A stretch of DNA of 64,000 nucleotides from Actinocatenispora comari (GCF_017312725.1 NZ_BOPO01000021.1:22211-86210), one strand, 5' to 3'; shown: positions 11,485 through 21,151, numbered from the stretch's first letter. A program made the numbers and translations. Notes: generated from the sequence alone by a model not told the origin.

Positions 11485-13014
11485 GTGGCATGGCCGAGTG
11501 CCGGCTTGGCGGCGCGGGCCGACGACTATCGAGACGACGTGCGCCGGCTCATCCGGGCCGGCCGGTCCGACGAGGCGGAACGACTCGTCGACCGCGTCCT
11601 CGGCGAGTCGCGTGACACCCCGACGCTGGCGTACGCGATCCTCGCCAAGATCGGTTGCCTGATCAACCTCGGCCGCTACAACGAGTGCCCGGCGGCGCTG
11701 GACCGGGCGTTCGAGCTGATCCGCGAATACCCGGAACCGAGCCACCTGGGCGAGTTGCACGCACACGCCGCGTACGTGGCCTATCTGGGCGGTTCGCTGG
11801 ACCGCTGCGTGACCCACCTGGTGCGCAGCTCCCGCTCGCTGGGCATGGTGAGCCGGCCGGTACCGGAGGCGGCGGACGCCTGGATCGACCTCGCCACCAC
11901 GTACTCGCTGATCGGGTTCCACGGGCACGCGCTCGGCGCGGTCGACCGGGGCCGGCGGATGGCGGCTGCCGCCGGGCTGCCCGGCGCCGAGTACGTGATC
12001 CCGGAGGTACGGGTGCGGCTCGCGGTGTCGCTGGACCACCGCGGCGACGCCGAGGGCTGCATCCGGATCCTGCGCGACGTGCTCGGCCAGCTACCCGGCG
12101 CGCCGCAGCAGGCGCAGGCCCAGCTGCCCGAGATGGACCGGCCCTACGTCGGGTACGCGCTGGCCCGGCTCAGCGCGTTCGGCGAGCCGGCAGCGATGCC
12201 GGCGTACCCGTGGCTCGGCGAGCCGCGCAGCCAGGACCCGCTGGTCGGCGACCTGCGCGCGCTCGGCGCGGTCTGCCTGGACATCGCCGACGGCCGGCCG
12301 GAACAGGCGGTGACCCGGCTGGAACGCATCAGCGTGGACGCCCGTACCCTCGGCGCCTCCGAGCCGCCGCGGCTGCGCGCCCTGGCGTACGCGGCGGCCG
12401 GCGACCACGCGGCCGCGCACCGGGCCGACCGGGAGGCGTTCCGGCTCACCGCGCAGGCCATCGACCGGCTGCGGGACCTGTTCATCGACGGCGTCGAGGC
12501 GCGCCTGGACCACGACGACCTGCGCGCCACCGTCGCCCGGTACGCCGACGAGGCGCTCACCGACCCGCTCACCGGACTGCCGAACCGGCGGCACCTGGAG
12601 CAGCACGTCGCCGCGATGGCCGACCGCAGCGAGCGGGGCGTGATCGGGGTGCTCGACCTCGACTCGTTCAAGGCGGTCAACACCGTGCACGGCCACCTCA
12701 CCGGCGACGCGGTGCTGCAACGCGCCGCCGGCCTGCTGGCCCGGGTGATGCGCCGCGGCGACTTCGTCGCCCGCTACGGCGGGGACGAGTTCGTGGTGGT
12801 GCTGCCCGGCGCGCAGCTGCCCGAGGCGTACGAGGTGGGCAACCGGGTGGTCGGCGCGTTCGGCACCGAGGACTGGGACGCGCTGGTGCCCGGCACCCCG
12901 ATCACCGTCAGCATCGGTTGGGCCGAGCTCGACCTGCGCTCCGGCGTGCAGAACGGCTTCGAGCTCGCCGACCGAGCCATGTACGCGGCGAAGCACGCGG
13001 CACGGGCTTCCTGA
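11485..13014 (+). CDS. TPR-like/GGDEF diguanylate cyclase
   Basis: A 509-residue cytoplasmic protein. Residues about 10-330 are helical, Ala/Leu/Arg-rich repeats resembling tetratricopeptides. Residues about 345-509 form a GGDEF domain (LTDPLTGLPNRRHLEQ onward). The active site GGDEF is intact (432-436), and an RxxD inhibitory site (RRGD, 423-426) precedes it by five residues, so the enzyme should make c-di-GMP with product inhibition. No membrane segment is visible. The GTG start has a GGGAGG site 8 nt upstream. It is transcribed against its neighbours, splitting prfA from prmC. A TPR-type sensory half suggests control by protein partners. Confidence 0.9.
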   Translation: MAWPSAGLAARADDYRDDVRRLIRAGRSDEAERLVDRVLGESRDTPTLAYAILAKIGCLINLGRYNECPAALDRAFELIREYPEPSHLGELHAHAAYVAYLGGSLDRCVTHLVRSSRSLGMVSRPVPEAADAWIDLATTYSLIGFHGHALGAVDRGRRMAAAAGLPGAEYVIPEVRVRLAVSLDHRGDAEGCIRILRDVLGQLPGAPQQAQAQLPEMDRPYVGYALARLSAFGEPAAMPAYPWLGEPRSQDPLVGDLRALGAVCLDIADGRPEQAVTRLERISVDARTLGASEPPRLRALAYAAAGDHAAAHRADREAFRLTAQAIDRLRDLFIDGVEARLDHDDLRATVARYADEALTDPLTGLPNRRHLEQHVAAMADRSERGVIGVLDLDSFKAVNTVHGHLTGDAVLQRAAGLLARVMRRGDFVARYGGDEFVVVLPGAQLPEAYEVGNRVVGAFGTEDWDALVPGTPITVSIGWAELDLRSGVQNGFELADRAMYAAKHAARAS

Positions 13015-13020
13015 CAGTGG

Positions 13021-13101
13021 CGCTGCGGCCGGGCCGGCCTCGCGCACGTCCCCCGGGGAGACGTCCCTTACCGAGAAGCTCGACGCCGGACGGCCGCAGC
13101 G
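13021..13101. terminator. Inverted repeat between convergent GGDEF gene and prfA
   Basis: An 11-bp perfect inverted repeat (CGCTGCGGCCG at 13021-13031, CGGCCGCAGCG at 13091-13101) begins 7 bp after the GGDEF stop and ends 4 bp before the prfA stop. A smaller GTCCCC/GGGGAGAC stem lies inside. The symmetrical placement between convergent genes suggests a bidirectional terminator. Confidence 0.4.
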
Positions 13102-13104
13102 TCG

Positions 13105-14196
13105 TTACCGGTGCAGTTCGGTGCCGGTGAGTCGGGCGGCGCGGTCGGCTTCGGCGAGGGCGTCGAGGACCGCGTCGAGGTCACCGTCGAGTACCTGGTC
13201 GAGGTTGTAGGCGGTGAAGCCGATGCGGTGGTCGGTGATGCGGCTCTGCGGGAAGTTGTAGGTGCGGATCCGTTCCGACCGGTCGACGGTGCGCACCTGC
13301 GAGCGGCGGGCGTCGGACGCGGCGGCGTCGGCCTCCTCCTGCGCGGCGGCGAGCAGCCGGGCCCGCAGGATGCGCAGCGCCTGCTCCTTGTTCTGCAGCT
13401 GCGACTTCTCGTTCTGGCAGGAGACCACGATGCCGGTCGGCAGGTGGGTGATGCGCACCGCGGAGTCGGTGGTGTTGACCGACTGGCCGCCCGGGCCGGA
13501 CGAGCGGTACACGTCGATGCGCAGGTCGTTCGGGTCGATCGTGACGTCGACGTCCTCCGCCTCGGGCAGCACCAGGACACCGGCCGCCGAGGTGTGGATG
13601 CGGCCCTGCGACTCGGTCACCGGTACCCGCTGGACCCGGTGCACGCCGCCCTCGAACTTGAGCCGGGCCCACACCCCGATACCGCCCTCGGGGATGCCCT
13701 TGGTCTTGATCGCCACCGACAGGTCCTTGTAGCCGCCCAGGTCGGTCTCCTCGGCGTCGATGACCTCGGCCACCCAGCCGTGCCGCTCCGCGTACCGCAG
13801 GTACATCCGGAGCAGGTCGCCGGCGAACAGCGCCGACTCGTCGCCGCCCTCCCCCGCCTTGATCTCCAGGATGACGTCCTTGCCGTCGTTGGGGTCGCGC
13901 GGCGCGAGCAGCTCGGCCAGCCGCTCCTCCAGCTTGGGGATCATCGTGGTCAGCGCGTCGACCTCGGGCGCGAACGACGCGTCCTCGGTGGCGAGTTCGG
14001 TGGCGGCGGACAGGTCGGCGCGGGCGGTGTCCAGCTCGCCGGCGGTGCGCACGATCGGGCCCAGCTCCGCGTAGCGGCGACCCACCCGGCGCGCCTCGCC
14101 GGCGTCGGCGTGCAGCACGGGATCGGCGAGCCGCTGCTCCAGCTGCTGGTACTCGCTGCGCAGCTCACCGAGCCGGTCACCACCGGGCGTGTCCAT
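13105..14196 (-). CDS. prfA: Peptide chain release factor 1
   Basis: A 363-residue class-I release factor reading UAA/UAG. The GGQ peptidyl-hydrolase motif is at 236-238 ([10 protein letters not shown]), and the stop-recognition tripeptide is PVT at 192-194, the RF1 type rather than SPF of RF2. Length is normal. The ATG at 14196 lies 115 bp after rpmE and both probably share a transcript. Its methylase prmC lies downstream beyond the inserted GGDEF gene. Confidence 0.97.
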   Translation of the reverse strand: MDTPGGDRLGELRSEYQQLEQRLADPVLHADAGEARRVGRRYAELGPIVRTAGELDTARADLSAATELATEDASFAPEVDALTTMIPKLEERLAELLAPRDPNDGKDVILEIKAGEGGDESALFAGDLLRMYLRYAERHGWVAEVIDAEETDLGGYKDLSVAIKTKGIPEGGIGVWARLKFEGGVHRVQRVPVTESQGRIHTSAAGVLVLPEAEDVDVTIDPNDLRIDVYRSSGPGGQSVNTTDSAVRITHLPTGIVVSCQNEKSQLQNKEQALRILRARLLAAAQEEADAAASDARRSQVRTVDRSERIRTYNFPQSRITDHRIGFTAYNLDQVLDGDLDAVLDALAEADRAARLTGTELHR

Positions 14197-14311
14197 CGCT
14201 CCCCCTCACCATCGCGCGAACCGGGACCGGGTCGACCGACCCCGCGGACAGACGAAACGGCGCCCACCGCCGATCCGGGCACGGATCGGGCGGCGAGCGC
14301 CGTCGCGGTCG

Positions 14312-14545
14312 CTACTTGCCGGCCTTGGCCTGCGCGGCGCGGGCCTTGGCGTACTTCTGCTGGAACTTGGCGACCCGGCCGCCGGTGTCCAGAATGCGCT
14401 GCTTGCCGGTGTAGAACGGGTGGCAGGCGTTGCACGTCTCGACGTGAATCGAGCCGCCCGACGCGGTGCTGCGCGTGGTGAACGAGTTGCCGCAGGAACA
14501 GGTCACCTCGGTTGCCTGGTACTGCGGGTGAATGCCACTCTTCAT
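14312..14545 (-). CDS. rpmE: 50S ribosomal protein L31, zinc-binding type
   Basis: A 77-residue L31. The zinc-binding cysteines are present as CSCGNSF (residues 17-23) and [12 protein letters not shown] (about 38-49), i.e. the C+ form that is stored or replaced under zinc shortage. The ATG at 14545 has GAGAGGA upstream. The open frame to 14740 is not L31-like. It heads the rpmE-prfA unit; the promoter should lie in the 280 bp upstream. Confidence 0.97.
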   Translation of the reverse strand: MKSGIHPQYQATEVTCSCGNSFTTRSTASGGSIHVETCNACHPFYTGKQRILDTGGRVAKFQQKYAKARAAQAKAGK

Positions 14546-14826
14546 GGGGGTCCTCTCCAGGTAGGTCGCCGGGTCGCCGGGCGCTTGTCGCCGCGGCGTG
14601 AACCGGAACCTCAAACGGGCCGTCGTACCAGTGTGGCACGCGCTCACACGACCACACCGCCTGGGTAACGCCCCCACCCCGCCACTTATGCCCGGGGTGC
14701 CGGCGTCCTTTCCAGCGACGCCACCCTCGGACCGCCGCACGGCGCCTCGCCGTCAGGGCCGCCTGCCGCTGCTCGGGTCGGCGACCGCAGCGGCCCGCCG
14801 ACGCGACGGCGTGGTGCCGGTCACTC
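14546..14826. other. Intergenic region upstream of rpmE; no gene seen
   Basis: Between rpmE and the terminator of the next unit there is GC-rich sequence with no supported coding region. It must contain the rpmE-prfA promoter and leader, but I see no convincing -35/-10 pair. Confidence 0.5.
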
Positions 14827-14858
14827 CGAGGGGCCGGAGCGCTGGCTCCGGCCCCTCG
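14827..14858 (-). terminator. Strong hairpin after the NAGPA/metallophosphatase gene
   Basis: A 14-bp perfect stem (14827-14840 with 14845-14858, core GAGGGGCCGGAGC) with a 4-nt loop starts 13 bp past the stop codon at 14872. There is no U tract. It would insulate the gene from rpmE. Confidence 0.7.
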
Positions 14859-14871
14859 AACGTGCCGGCGG

Positions 14872-17800
14872 TCAGCCGACGGTGATGGTCACCGTGTCCC
14901 GGACACCGTTGACGTCCACGGTGAGCGTGGCCGTGCCGCGGCGCAGCCCGGTCACCGTGCCCGACACCGGGTCGTACGCGACGATGTCGTGGCCGCCGTG
15001 CCGCCCGCCGAACCGGACGCCACGGGAGCCGGACCAGTCGGCGCTGACCGGGTACGCCACCGGCACGGTGTCGCCCTGCTGGGTCAGCGTGGCCGACGCC
15101 GTGCCCTGCCCACCGACCGACAGCGTCGCCGGCGCGGTGAGCGTGACGGTGTCGGTCTGCGGCCGGATCCGGGCGGCGAGCCAGTCGGACGGCCCGGCGC
15201 CGTACGGGTCGGCCCGCCGCTGCGCCTGCTCGTGCGCGGAGACCGGGTTCACACCGAACTCGGTCCAGCCGATGAACCCGCCCTGGTCCGCCGGCGCCGC
15301 CGGGTTCTTGCCCGAGTTGCCGTTGATCAGGTACGGCACACCGTCCACATGGGACGCGTGAAACACCCCGACGTGGCCGCCGACGAAGCCGACGCCCTTG
15401 CCGGTACGGCGGCCGAAGTCGGCCAGCCAGGACTCGACCAGCGCCGCCTCCTTGCGGTCGGACAGCTGGCTGCCCTGCTGCGGCAACGGATCGCGTGGCG
15501 GTACGTGCTCGACCAGCACCACCGACGATACGGAGCGGTCGGTGGCCGCCGCGTCCAGCTGCTTGCGCAGCAGCTCGATCTGGTCGAAGCCACCGGTACG
15601 GATGCCCAGGCTGGAGGTGTCCAGGGTGACGAACCGGGTGCCCTTGTGGTCGAACACCTGCTGCGCCGGGCCGAACTCGGCGGTGAAGTTGCCGATCTTG
15701 CCGCCCATCACCTCGTGGTTGCCCGGCACGTAGTACCAGGGCACGGCGTCGCCGAGCACCTCGGTGAGGATCTGGTGGGCGAACGTCAGATCCGCCGGCG
15801 AACCCTCGTCGACCAGGTCACCGTCGATGATCAGGAAGTCCGGCTTGGCCGCCCTGATCTCGCGCAGCGTGCGGCGGGCCGAGGCGACGATCGCCGAGTC
15901 GGGATCGCGGGCCACGAACTGCGCGTCGGACATCACCGCGAAGCGCCAGTGCCGGCCGGCGAGCGTACCGTTCTGGATCACCACCGGGTCGCGCACCGTG
16001 GGCGCGGCCGGGGTGTCCACCGCCGGCGGTACCTTCGCCACCAGGTCGTCGAGCATCAGCGAGCCCTGGTACTGGGTGTCCGCGCGGGTCTCGGCGACGT
16101 AGAACCGGCTCAGTGTCAACGGATACGCGACGCCCGCGGGCACCGGGATCTCGACGTACTTCCAGCCGGTCCAGGTCAGGTAGTCACCGCGCAGCAACTG
16201 GTGGGTGCCCTGCGCGTCGATGAAGTCCAGCGTCGGCCACTCGCCGTGCCCGTTGCCGTACAGCCACATGCCGAACGCCTGCGGCTGACCCGGCACGGTG
16301 ATCGGCGCCGGCGGCTTCGCGTAGGCGGCGCGGGTACCGGTCGACTGGGTGAAGTCGTAGGACATCGACAGCGCGGTGCCGGTGTGCCCGTCCGCGGCGG
16401 CCGACAGCGAACCGGTGGCGCGGGCGGCGCTGAAGCTCCACTGGGCCGCGTCGTCGAAGTTCGCGACCGGCTCGTCGGTGAGCCCGACCGTCACCGGCAC
16501 CTGGGTGCTGAACCGTCCGACGTGGACGGTCACCAGGGTGGAACCGGAGTCCTTCTTCGCCTTGACGGTGAAGTTGCCGTCCGCGTCGGTACCGATGGAC
16601 AGCAGCGAGTGGTCGTAGTCGAGGCTGGCGTCGGCCGGCTCGATCGGCGCGGTGTAGCCGGACGCGTCGTACCCGACGACACCGAAGTCACCGGTCGCCG
16701 ACCCGTCGGCGAGCCCGACCCGGCCGGTGTCCGCGCCGATCCGGGTCAGCGATCCCAGCACGTGCAGCTTCACCTTTCCGCGGGCGGCGCCGCGATGGGC
16801 GGTCACCGTGACGGTGCCGGAGTGGCGGGCGTGGAACACGCCGGCGCGGTCGACGCTGCCGACCGTACCGGGTGCGGCGAGCCAGCCGGGCGTCCCGGCG
16901 GCCGGGCCGTACGTCTCGTCGTAGCCGGCGGCCGACAGCCGGCGGGTCAGGCCGGGGAACACCCGGTCCGGGTGGCCGCCGGGCTGCGGGTCGACGGTCG
17001 GCGCGTTCTCCGGATCCGCCTTCGTGGTGACCCAGAACCCGGTCAGCTGCCCGGATCCGGCCGGCGCGGTGATCGCGAGGCCGTTCGCAACCGGCCGCTC
17101 GGAGCCGTCCGACGGGCTGTTCTCCAGGGCGAGGTCGGTGCTGCCGACCTTGCGGGCGAACAGCGTCGAGGAGCCGCCGCCGTCGATGTTGATGGCGTTG
17201 TAGGCGCCCAGCTCCTTCATCATCTTCGCGAGCTCCGCGACGTAGATGCCGGCGCTGTTGGTCTGCTTGCCGTCCACGGTCAGCAGGAACATCTTCGAGC
17301 CGTCCCGGTTGAACCCGACCGCGCCGCGCGCCGCGTACTGGTCGTCCGGCGGCGACTGCACCGCACCGTCCTTGATGAGGATCTGGTTGCCGCCGATCGC
17401 CGTGCGCAGCGTCGAGCCGTCGCTGGTGCGCGGCGAGTACGACACCGAGACCGGGTCGCCGACCTTGAGTGCCCGCAGCGAGTCCGCCCCGGCCTCCCGG
17501 CCGACCAGCACGTAGTCACCCTTGGCGATGTCGCCGGCGCCGGGTGCGGTGGCCGCGGCCGCGACGTGTCCATCGTGGACGGTCACCTCCGCGGTGTCCG
17601 AGGAGGTCTGCACCGGCCGGGTGCGCGACATCGCACCCCAGCCGCTGGTGTACTCCCCGATCCCGTCCGTGCCGATCCGGGTTCCGTTGTACTGGGCCAG
17701 TTTCACCGTGCCGGACGGCAGCGTCAGGGTGCCGTCGAAGTACACCTGGAGGATGCGGCCAGCGCCGTTCGCGTCGATGCCGACGGCGTTGTGCCAGTCG

Positions 17801-18273
17801 TCGTTGGGCGACTTGACCAGGTTGCCGCCGGAGATGCCGACGCCCTCCGGCGCCCCGGTGTCGTTGATGTCGAAGAAGTCGCCGTTGATCGCGGCGACCG
17901 CGCGCGGCTGCGCCTTCACCTGCTCGCGGATCGTCTGGTCGCTCGCGACCGGGTCGGCCGACAGGTAGTCGACGCCGTTGCCGCCGGACAGGTCCACCGA
18001 CAGCGACTGCGCCCGCAGCCACCCCTCCGACTCGTACCGGTCGAACGAGGCGAGCGTGACGCCCGGCGCGACCGGCCGGGTGGTGCGGTTGATCTCGACC
18101 GAGTTCGGCACCGTGTCGACGGCCGCGGCGGCGCGGACCGGCGGTGCCGAGCGGGCCGGCTGGGTCAGGCCGGGCGCGGTGAGCCCGAGCGCGACGGTCG
18201 ACGCCACCGCGAGCGCGGCGATCCCGCGCCGCCGCCGCGATGGCCTGGCCACGGGTGTCCCGGGGACGGACAC
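14872..18273 (-). CDS. Secreted phosphodiester glycosidase (NAGPA-like) fused to a metallophosphoesterase
   Basis: A very large exported protein (1133 aa). After an Arg-rich n-region, a hydrophobic signal (IAALAVASTVALGLTAPGL) is seen. Residues about 70-380 form a NAGPA/DUF2233 phosphodiester glycosidase domain (AAINGDFFDINDTGAPEGV; YNAINIDGGGSSTLFARK). Then come Ig-like and beta-sandwich segments. Residues about 770-1010 are a calcineurin-type phosphoesterase (AVMSDAQFVARD; LIIDGDLVDEGSP; WYYVPGNHEVMGG; GFVGGHVGVFHAS), and a Big-type C-terminal domain follows. The GTG at 18273 is preceded by GGAGGAG. A role in cell-wall or phosphosugar turnover outside the cell is inference. It lies within a block separating rho from rpmE. 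Confidence 0.85.
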   Translation of the reverse strand: MSVPGTPVARPSRRRRGIAALAVASTVALGLTAPGLTQPARSAPPVRAAAAVDTVPNSVEINRTTRPVAPGVTLASFDRYESEGWLRAQSLSVDLSGGNGVDYLSADPVASDQTIREQVKAQPRAVAAINGDFFDINDTGAPEGVGISGGNLVKSPNDDWHNAVGIDANGAGRILQVYFDGTLTLPSGTVKLAQYNGTRIGTDGIGEYTSGWGAMSRTRPVQTSSDTAEVTVHDGHVAAAATAPGAGDIAKGDYVLVGREAGADSLRALKVGDPVSVSYSPRTSDGSTLRTAIGGNQILIKDGAVQSPPDDQYAARGAVGFNRDGSKMFLLTVDGKQTNSAGIYVAELAKMMKELGAYNAINIDGGGSSTLFARKVGSTDLALENSPSDGSERPVANGLAITAPAGSGQLTGFWVTTKADPENAPTVDPQPGGHPDRVFPGLTRRLSAAGYDETYGPAAGTPGWLAAPGTVGSVDRAGVFHARHSGTVTVTAHRGAARGKVKLHVLGSLTRIGADTGRVGLADGSATGDFGVVGYDASGYTAPIEPADASLDYDHSLLSIGTDADGNFTVKAKKDSGSTLVTVHVGRFSTQVPVTVGLTDEPVANFDDAAQWSFSAARATGSLSAAADGHTGTALSMSYDFTQSTGTRAAYAKPPAPITVPGQPQAFGMWLYGNGHGEWPTLDFIDAQGTHQLLRGDYLTWTGWKYVEIPVPAGVAYPLTLSRFYVAETRADTQYQGSLMLDDLVAKVPPAVDTPAAPTVRDPVVIQNGTLAGRHWRFAVMSDAQFVARDPDSAIVASARRTLREIRAAKPDFLIIDGDLVDEGSPADLTFAHQILTEVLGDAVPWYYVPGNHEVMGGKIGNFTAEFGPAQQVFDHKGTRFVTLDTSSLGIRTGGFDQIELLRKQLDAAATDRSVSSVVLVEHVPPRDPLPQQGSQLSDRKEAALVESWLADFGRRTGKGVGFVGGHVGVFHASHVDGVPYLINGNSGKNPAAPADQGGFIGWTEFGVNPVSAHEQAQRRADPYGAGPSDWLAARIRPQTDTVTLTAPATLSVGGQGTASATLTQQGDTVPVAYPVSADWSGSRGVRFGGRHGGHDIVAYDPVSGTVTGLRRGTATLTVDVNGVRDTVTITVG

Positions 18274-18383
18274 GATGACTCCTCCAGGTGACTGTCGGCA
18301 CCTCGTCCGCCGACGAAGTGCCCAGTCAATCGCACCTGGATGACTTTCTACAAGACCACACCGTGACGCGGAGGAAAACTCCA

Positions 18384-18417
18384 ACGCCGGCCTGGCGTGG
18401 TTCGCCCGCGCCGGCGT
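18384..18417 (-). terminator. Candidate hairpin terminator after the dehydrogenase gene
   Basis: An 8-bp perfect inverted repeat (ACGCCGGC 18384-18391, GCCGGCGT 18410-18417) lies 10 bp downstream of the stop of the gene that ends at 18427. The 18-nt loop is long and there is no U tract, so support is moderate. The remainder of 18274-18383 should hold the promoter of the following NAGPA gene. Confidence 0.35.
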
Positions 18418-18426
18418 GCCGCCGGA

Positions 18427-19467
18427 TCAGGACAGGTCGACGACCACCTTGACGTCGTCGGGCTGCCGGGTCAGCGCGTCCGGCCAGGACGCGATCGGCA
18501 CCCGGCGGCTGATCAGCCGCTCCAGCCAGCGCACGTCCGCGTTCTCCAGTGCGGTCGCCGCCTGCTCGTAGTGGGTCCGGTTGGCGTTCACCGAGCCGAC
18601 GATCGCGTCGTTGCCCATCACCATCCGCGCGTTCAGCTCGTCCGCGCCGACCTCGATGTCCCTGGTCCCCGAGGAGATGCCGGTCAGGCAGATCACCGCG
18701 TTCGGCGCGGTCATCTCGCTGATCGCGAACACCAGCGCGCCCACGCCGGTCGCCTCGACCACCGCGTCCGGCGCGAGCTTGAGATCGGCCAGCTCGCCCG
18801 AGTGGTACGTGGCGCCGAGGTCGGCCACCAGCTGCGGTTTCGGCCCGTCCGAGACCCGGTCGTACACGTGCGTGTCGTAGCCGCGCTGCACCGCGAGCAG
18901 CGCCGCCAGCAGCCCGATCGGCCCGGCGCCGGTGATCAGCGCGACCGGGTTCGGCAGGCTGGGCACCCGGGCCCGGATCAGGTCGATCTGCTCCCAGGCC
19001 TTCGCGACCACGGTGGTCGGCTCCAGCAGCACGCCGGTACTGGCCAGGCTGTCGGCCAACCGCACCGCGAACCTCGCGGGCACCCGCCACTGCTGCGCGC
19101 CGTAGCCGTCCGCGCCCTTGATGCCACGCTCGACGTAGTTGCCGGTGCGGCAGTAGTCCCACAGCCCGGCCTGGCAGCAGTCGCAGTCGTCCGGCCGGCG
19201 CACGATGCCCACCACCAGGTCACCGGCGTGCAGCCCGGAGTCGGCCGGCGCCGACACCACCCGGCCCAACGACTCGTGCCCGATCACCAGCTCCGAGCGA
19301 CCGGCCGGCGGCCCCCCGTGCGCGCCGGCGACCACCTCGTGGTCGGTACCGCAGATCCCCACCGCCAGGCCCTGCACGAGCACGTCGCCGTCGGCCGGCG
19401 CCGGTTCCTCGCGCTCGGTTGCGGCGGCACTGTCCGGTCGTCCCGGCACCACGGTCATCGCTAGCAC
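18427..19467 (-). CDS. Zinc-dependent dehydrogenase, glucose 1-dehydrogenase-like
   Basis: A 346-residue medium-chain dehydrogenase. The catalytic zinc site is seen in GICGTDHEVV and GHESLGRV (C39, H65/E66). The structural-zinc loop has C102, C104, C105 and C113 (DDCDCCQAGLWDYC). The Rossmann nucleotide site is ITGAGPIGLLAAL (about residues 180-192). The C-terminal half resembles the glucose-dehydrogenase C-domain, pointing to oxidation of an aldose with NAD(P)+. The GTG at 19467 has an AGG six bases upstream; the ATG at 19458 is the alternative. The adjacent sugar porter supports sugar oxidation. Confidence 0.8.
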   Translation of the reverse strand: MLAMTVVPGRPDSAAATEREEPAPADGDVLVQGLAVGICGTDHEVVAGAHGGPPAGRSELVIGHESLGRVVSAPADSGLHAGDLVVGIVRRPDDCDCCQAGLWDYCRTGNYVERGIKGADGYGAQQWRVPARFAVRLADSLASTGVLLEPTTVVAKAWEQIDLIRARVPSLPNPVALITGAGPIGLLAALLAVQRGYDTHVYDRVSDGPKPQLVADLGATYHSGELADLKLAPDAVVEATGVGALVFAISEMTAPNAVICLTGISSGTRDIEVGADELNARMVMGNDAIVGSVNANRTHYEQAATALENADVRWLERLISRRVPIASWPDALTRQPDDVKVVVDLS

Positions 19468-19586
19468 GCTCTACCTGCTTCCCCGACGGACTCCTGGGTA
19501 CGGACCGTTCCACGGTACGGCGGGCCCGCCGCCGCCGCAGGTCCGTTCGTCCACACCGGACGGACCGGCATCCCGGTAGGCCGGCC

Positions 19587-21023
19587 TCATGCCGGCTGCT
19601 CGCCCGCGGCCCGGCGCGACCGGCGCCCGAAGCGCCGCTGCAGCGCCTCGTCCACCTGGGCGGCGTCCCGGTCCCTGGTCTCCGGCACGTACCGGCCGAC
19701 GAACCACACCGCCACCGCGCAGATCAGTGCGAAGATCCAGAACGTCTGGCCCTGCCCGATCAGGTTCGCCACCGGCAGGAACACCAGGCTGACCACGAAG
19801 TTCGAGGACCAGTTGACGGTGGTGGAGGCGCTGGAGCCCACCGCGCGCGCCGACGGCGGGAAGATCTCGCCGATCAGTACCCAGAAGACCGGCCCCATCC
19901 CGCCGGCGAACAGCGCGATGTAGGCCACCATGAACACCAGCGTGAGCACCGAGTCGAGTCCGGCCACGAACGCCAGCCCCAGCAGCGCCATCGTCACCGT
20001 CATCCCGGTCAGCGAGCACAGCAGCAGCACCCGACGGCCGACCCGGTCGATCAGCTTGATCGCCACCACCGTCATCACCAGGTTGATCAGGCCGATCGCC
20101 ACCGAGTACAGGATGGAGTTGCCGGCGGTCAGGCCGGTCTCCTTCATGATCGTCGGCGCGTAGTAGATGATCGTGTTGATCCCGCCGAACTGCTGCACCG
20201 CGGCCAGGGTCAGCCCGACCACCAGCGCCGGCCGTACCGGCGCGGTGCGCAGCAGCTGCCAGCCGCGCTGCGCCGGCCGCTCCGCCGCGAGCTGCTGCCG
20301 GCGGCGGCGGCGCTGCTCGATCAGCTGGTCCGCGGTCGCCTCGTTGGTCAGCGACGCCACCAGCGCCCGCGCCTTGTCCAGCTGCCCGTGCGTACCCAGC
20401 CACTCCGGCGACTCGGGTAGCAGGAACGCGGCGGCCAGCACCATCAGCAGCGCCGGCAGCACGCCGACGGCGAACATGCCGCGCCAGATCCCACCGGACG
20501 AGAAGGCGAAGTTGACGAAGTAGGCGATCAGGATGCCGATCGTGATCAACAGCTGGTTGAGCGTCAACACCCGGCCGCGGATCTCGGTCGGGGACAGCTC
20601 GGACAGGTACACCGGTACCGTCGCCGACGCCGACCCCACCGCGAGCCCCAGCACCAGCCGCGCCACCAGCAGCATCGGAAAGTCCACGGCGAACACCGCG
20701 ATCGCGGTACCGACGATGAACACCGCGCCTTCCAGCCCGAACGTGGCCCGGCGGCCGATCCGGTCCGCGACCCGGCCGGCGAGCAGCGCGCCGGCCATCG
20801 CGCCCAGCAGCAGCACGCTGACCACGCTGCCCTGCTGCGCGGCGCTCAGCCGGAAGTCCGGCGTGATGTAGAGCAGCGCACCGGAGATGACACCGGTGTC
20901 GTAACCGAACAGGAAACCACCGACGGCGACGAGCACCGCCCAGCGCCAGATCCGCCGCAGGCTCGCCCGCGGCACCTCGGTCATCGGCCCTTCGGTACCC
21001 GGTTCCCGGGAGAATCCCTGCAT
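19587..21023 (-). CDS. MFS sugar porter
   Basis: A 478-residue, 12-helix transporter of the sugar porter family (XylE/GalP/GLUT type), likely a proton-sugar symporter. Family signatures are present: FLFGYDTGVISGALL in helix 1, RVADRIGRRAT in loop 2-3, the PESPEWLG motif after helix 6, RVGRRVLLL in loop 8-9, and YVPETRDRD at the C-terminus. The ATG at 21023 has GGGGAG seven bases upstream; an ATG at 20984 (MTEVPRAS) is the alternative. It precedes the glucose-dehydrogenase-like gene on the same strand by 119 bp, so the two may act on one sugar. Confidence 0.88.
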   Translation of the reverse strand: MQGFSREPGTEGPMTEVPRASLRRIWRWAVLVAVGGFLFGYDTGVISGALLYITPDFRLSAAQQGSVVSVLLLGAMAGALLAGRVADRIGRRATFGLEGAVFIVGTAIAVFAVDFPMLLVARLVLGLAVGSASATVPVYLSELSPTEIRGRVLTLNQLLITIGILIAYFVNFAFSSGGIWRGMFAVGVLPALLMVLAAAFLLPESPEWLGTHGQLDKARALVASLTNEATADQLIEQRRRRRQQLAAERPAQRGWQLLRTAPVRPALVVGLTLAAVQQFGGINTIIYYAPTIMKETGLTAGNSILYSVAIGLINLVMTVVAIKLIDRVGRRVLLLCSLTGMTVTMALLGLAFVAGLDSVLTLVFMVAYIALFAGGMGPVFWVLIGEIFPPSARAVGSSASTTVNWSSNFVVSLVFLPVANLIGQGQTFWIFALICAVAVWFVGRYVPETRDRDAAQVDEALQRRFGRRSRRAAGEQPA

Positions 21024-21151
21024 CTGCCCGCTCCCCGCCCCCGGACGCGGTGCCGAAGCCACCGCGTCACCCCACCGCGACGCGCGGCACCCACGCTACT
21101 GGCAGTCACCGCCGGTACGGGCCGAAACCGGGATCGGTCGCCCGCGCGGGG

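Noticed and set aside
14989..18291. 1100-codon plus-strand open frame opposite the NAGPA/phosphatase gene
   Set aside because: Antisense frame with no recognisable domain. The minus-strand product has a signal peptide and two clear enzyme domains.
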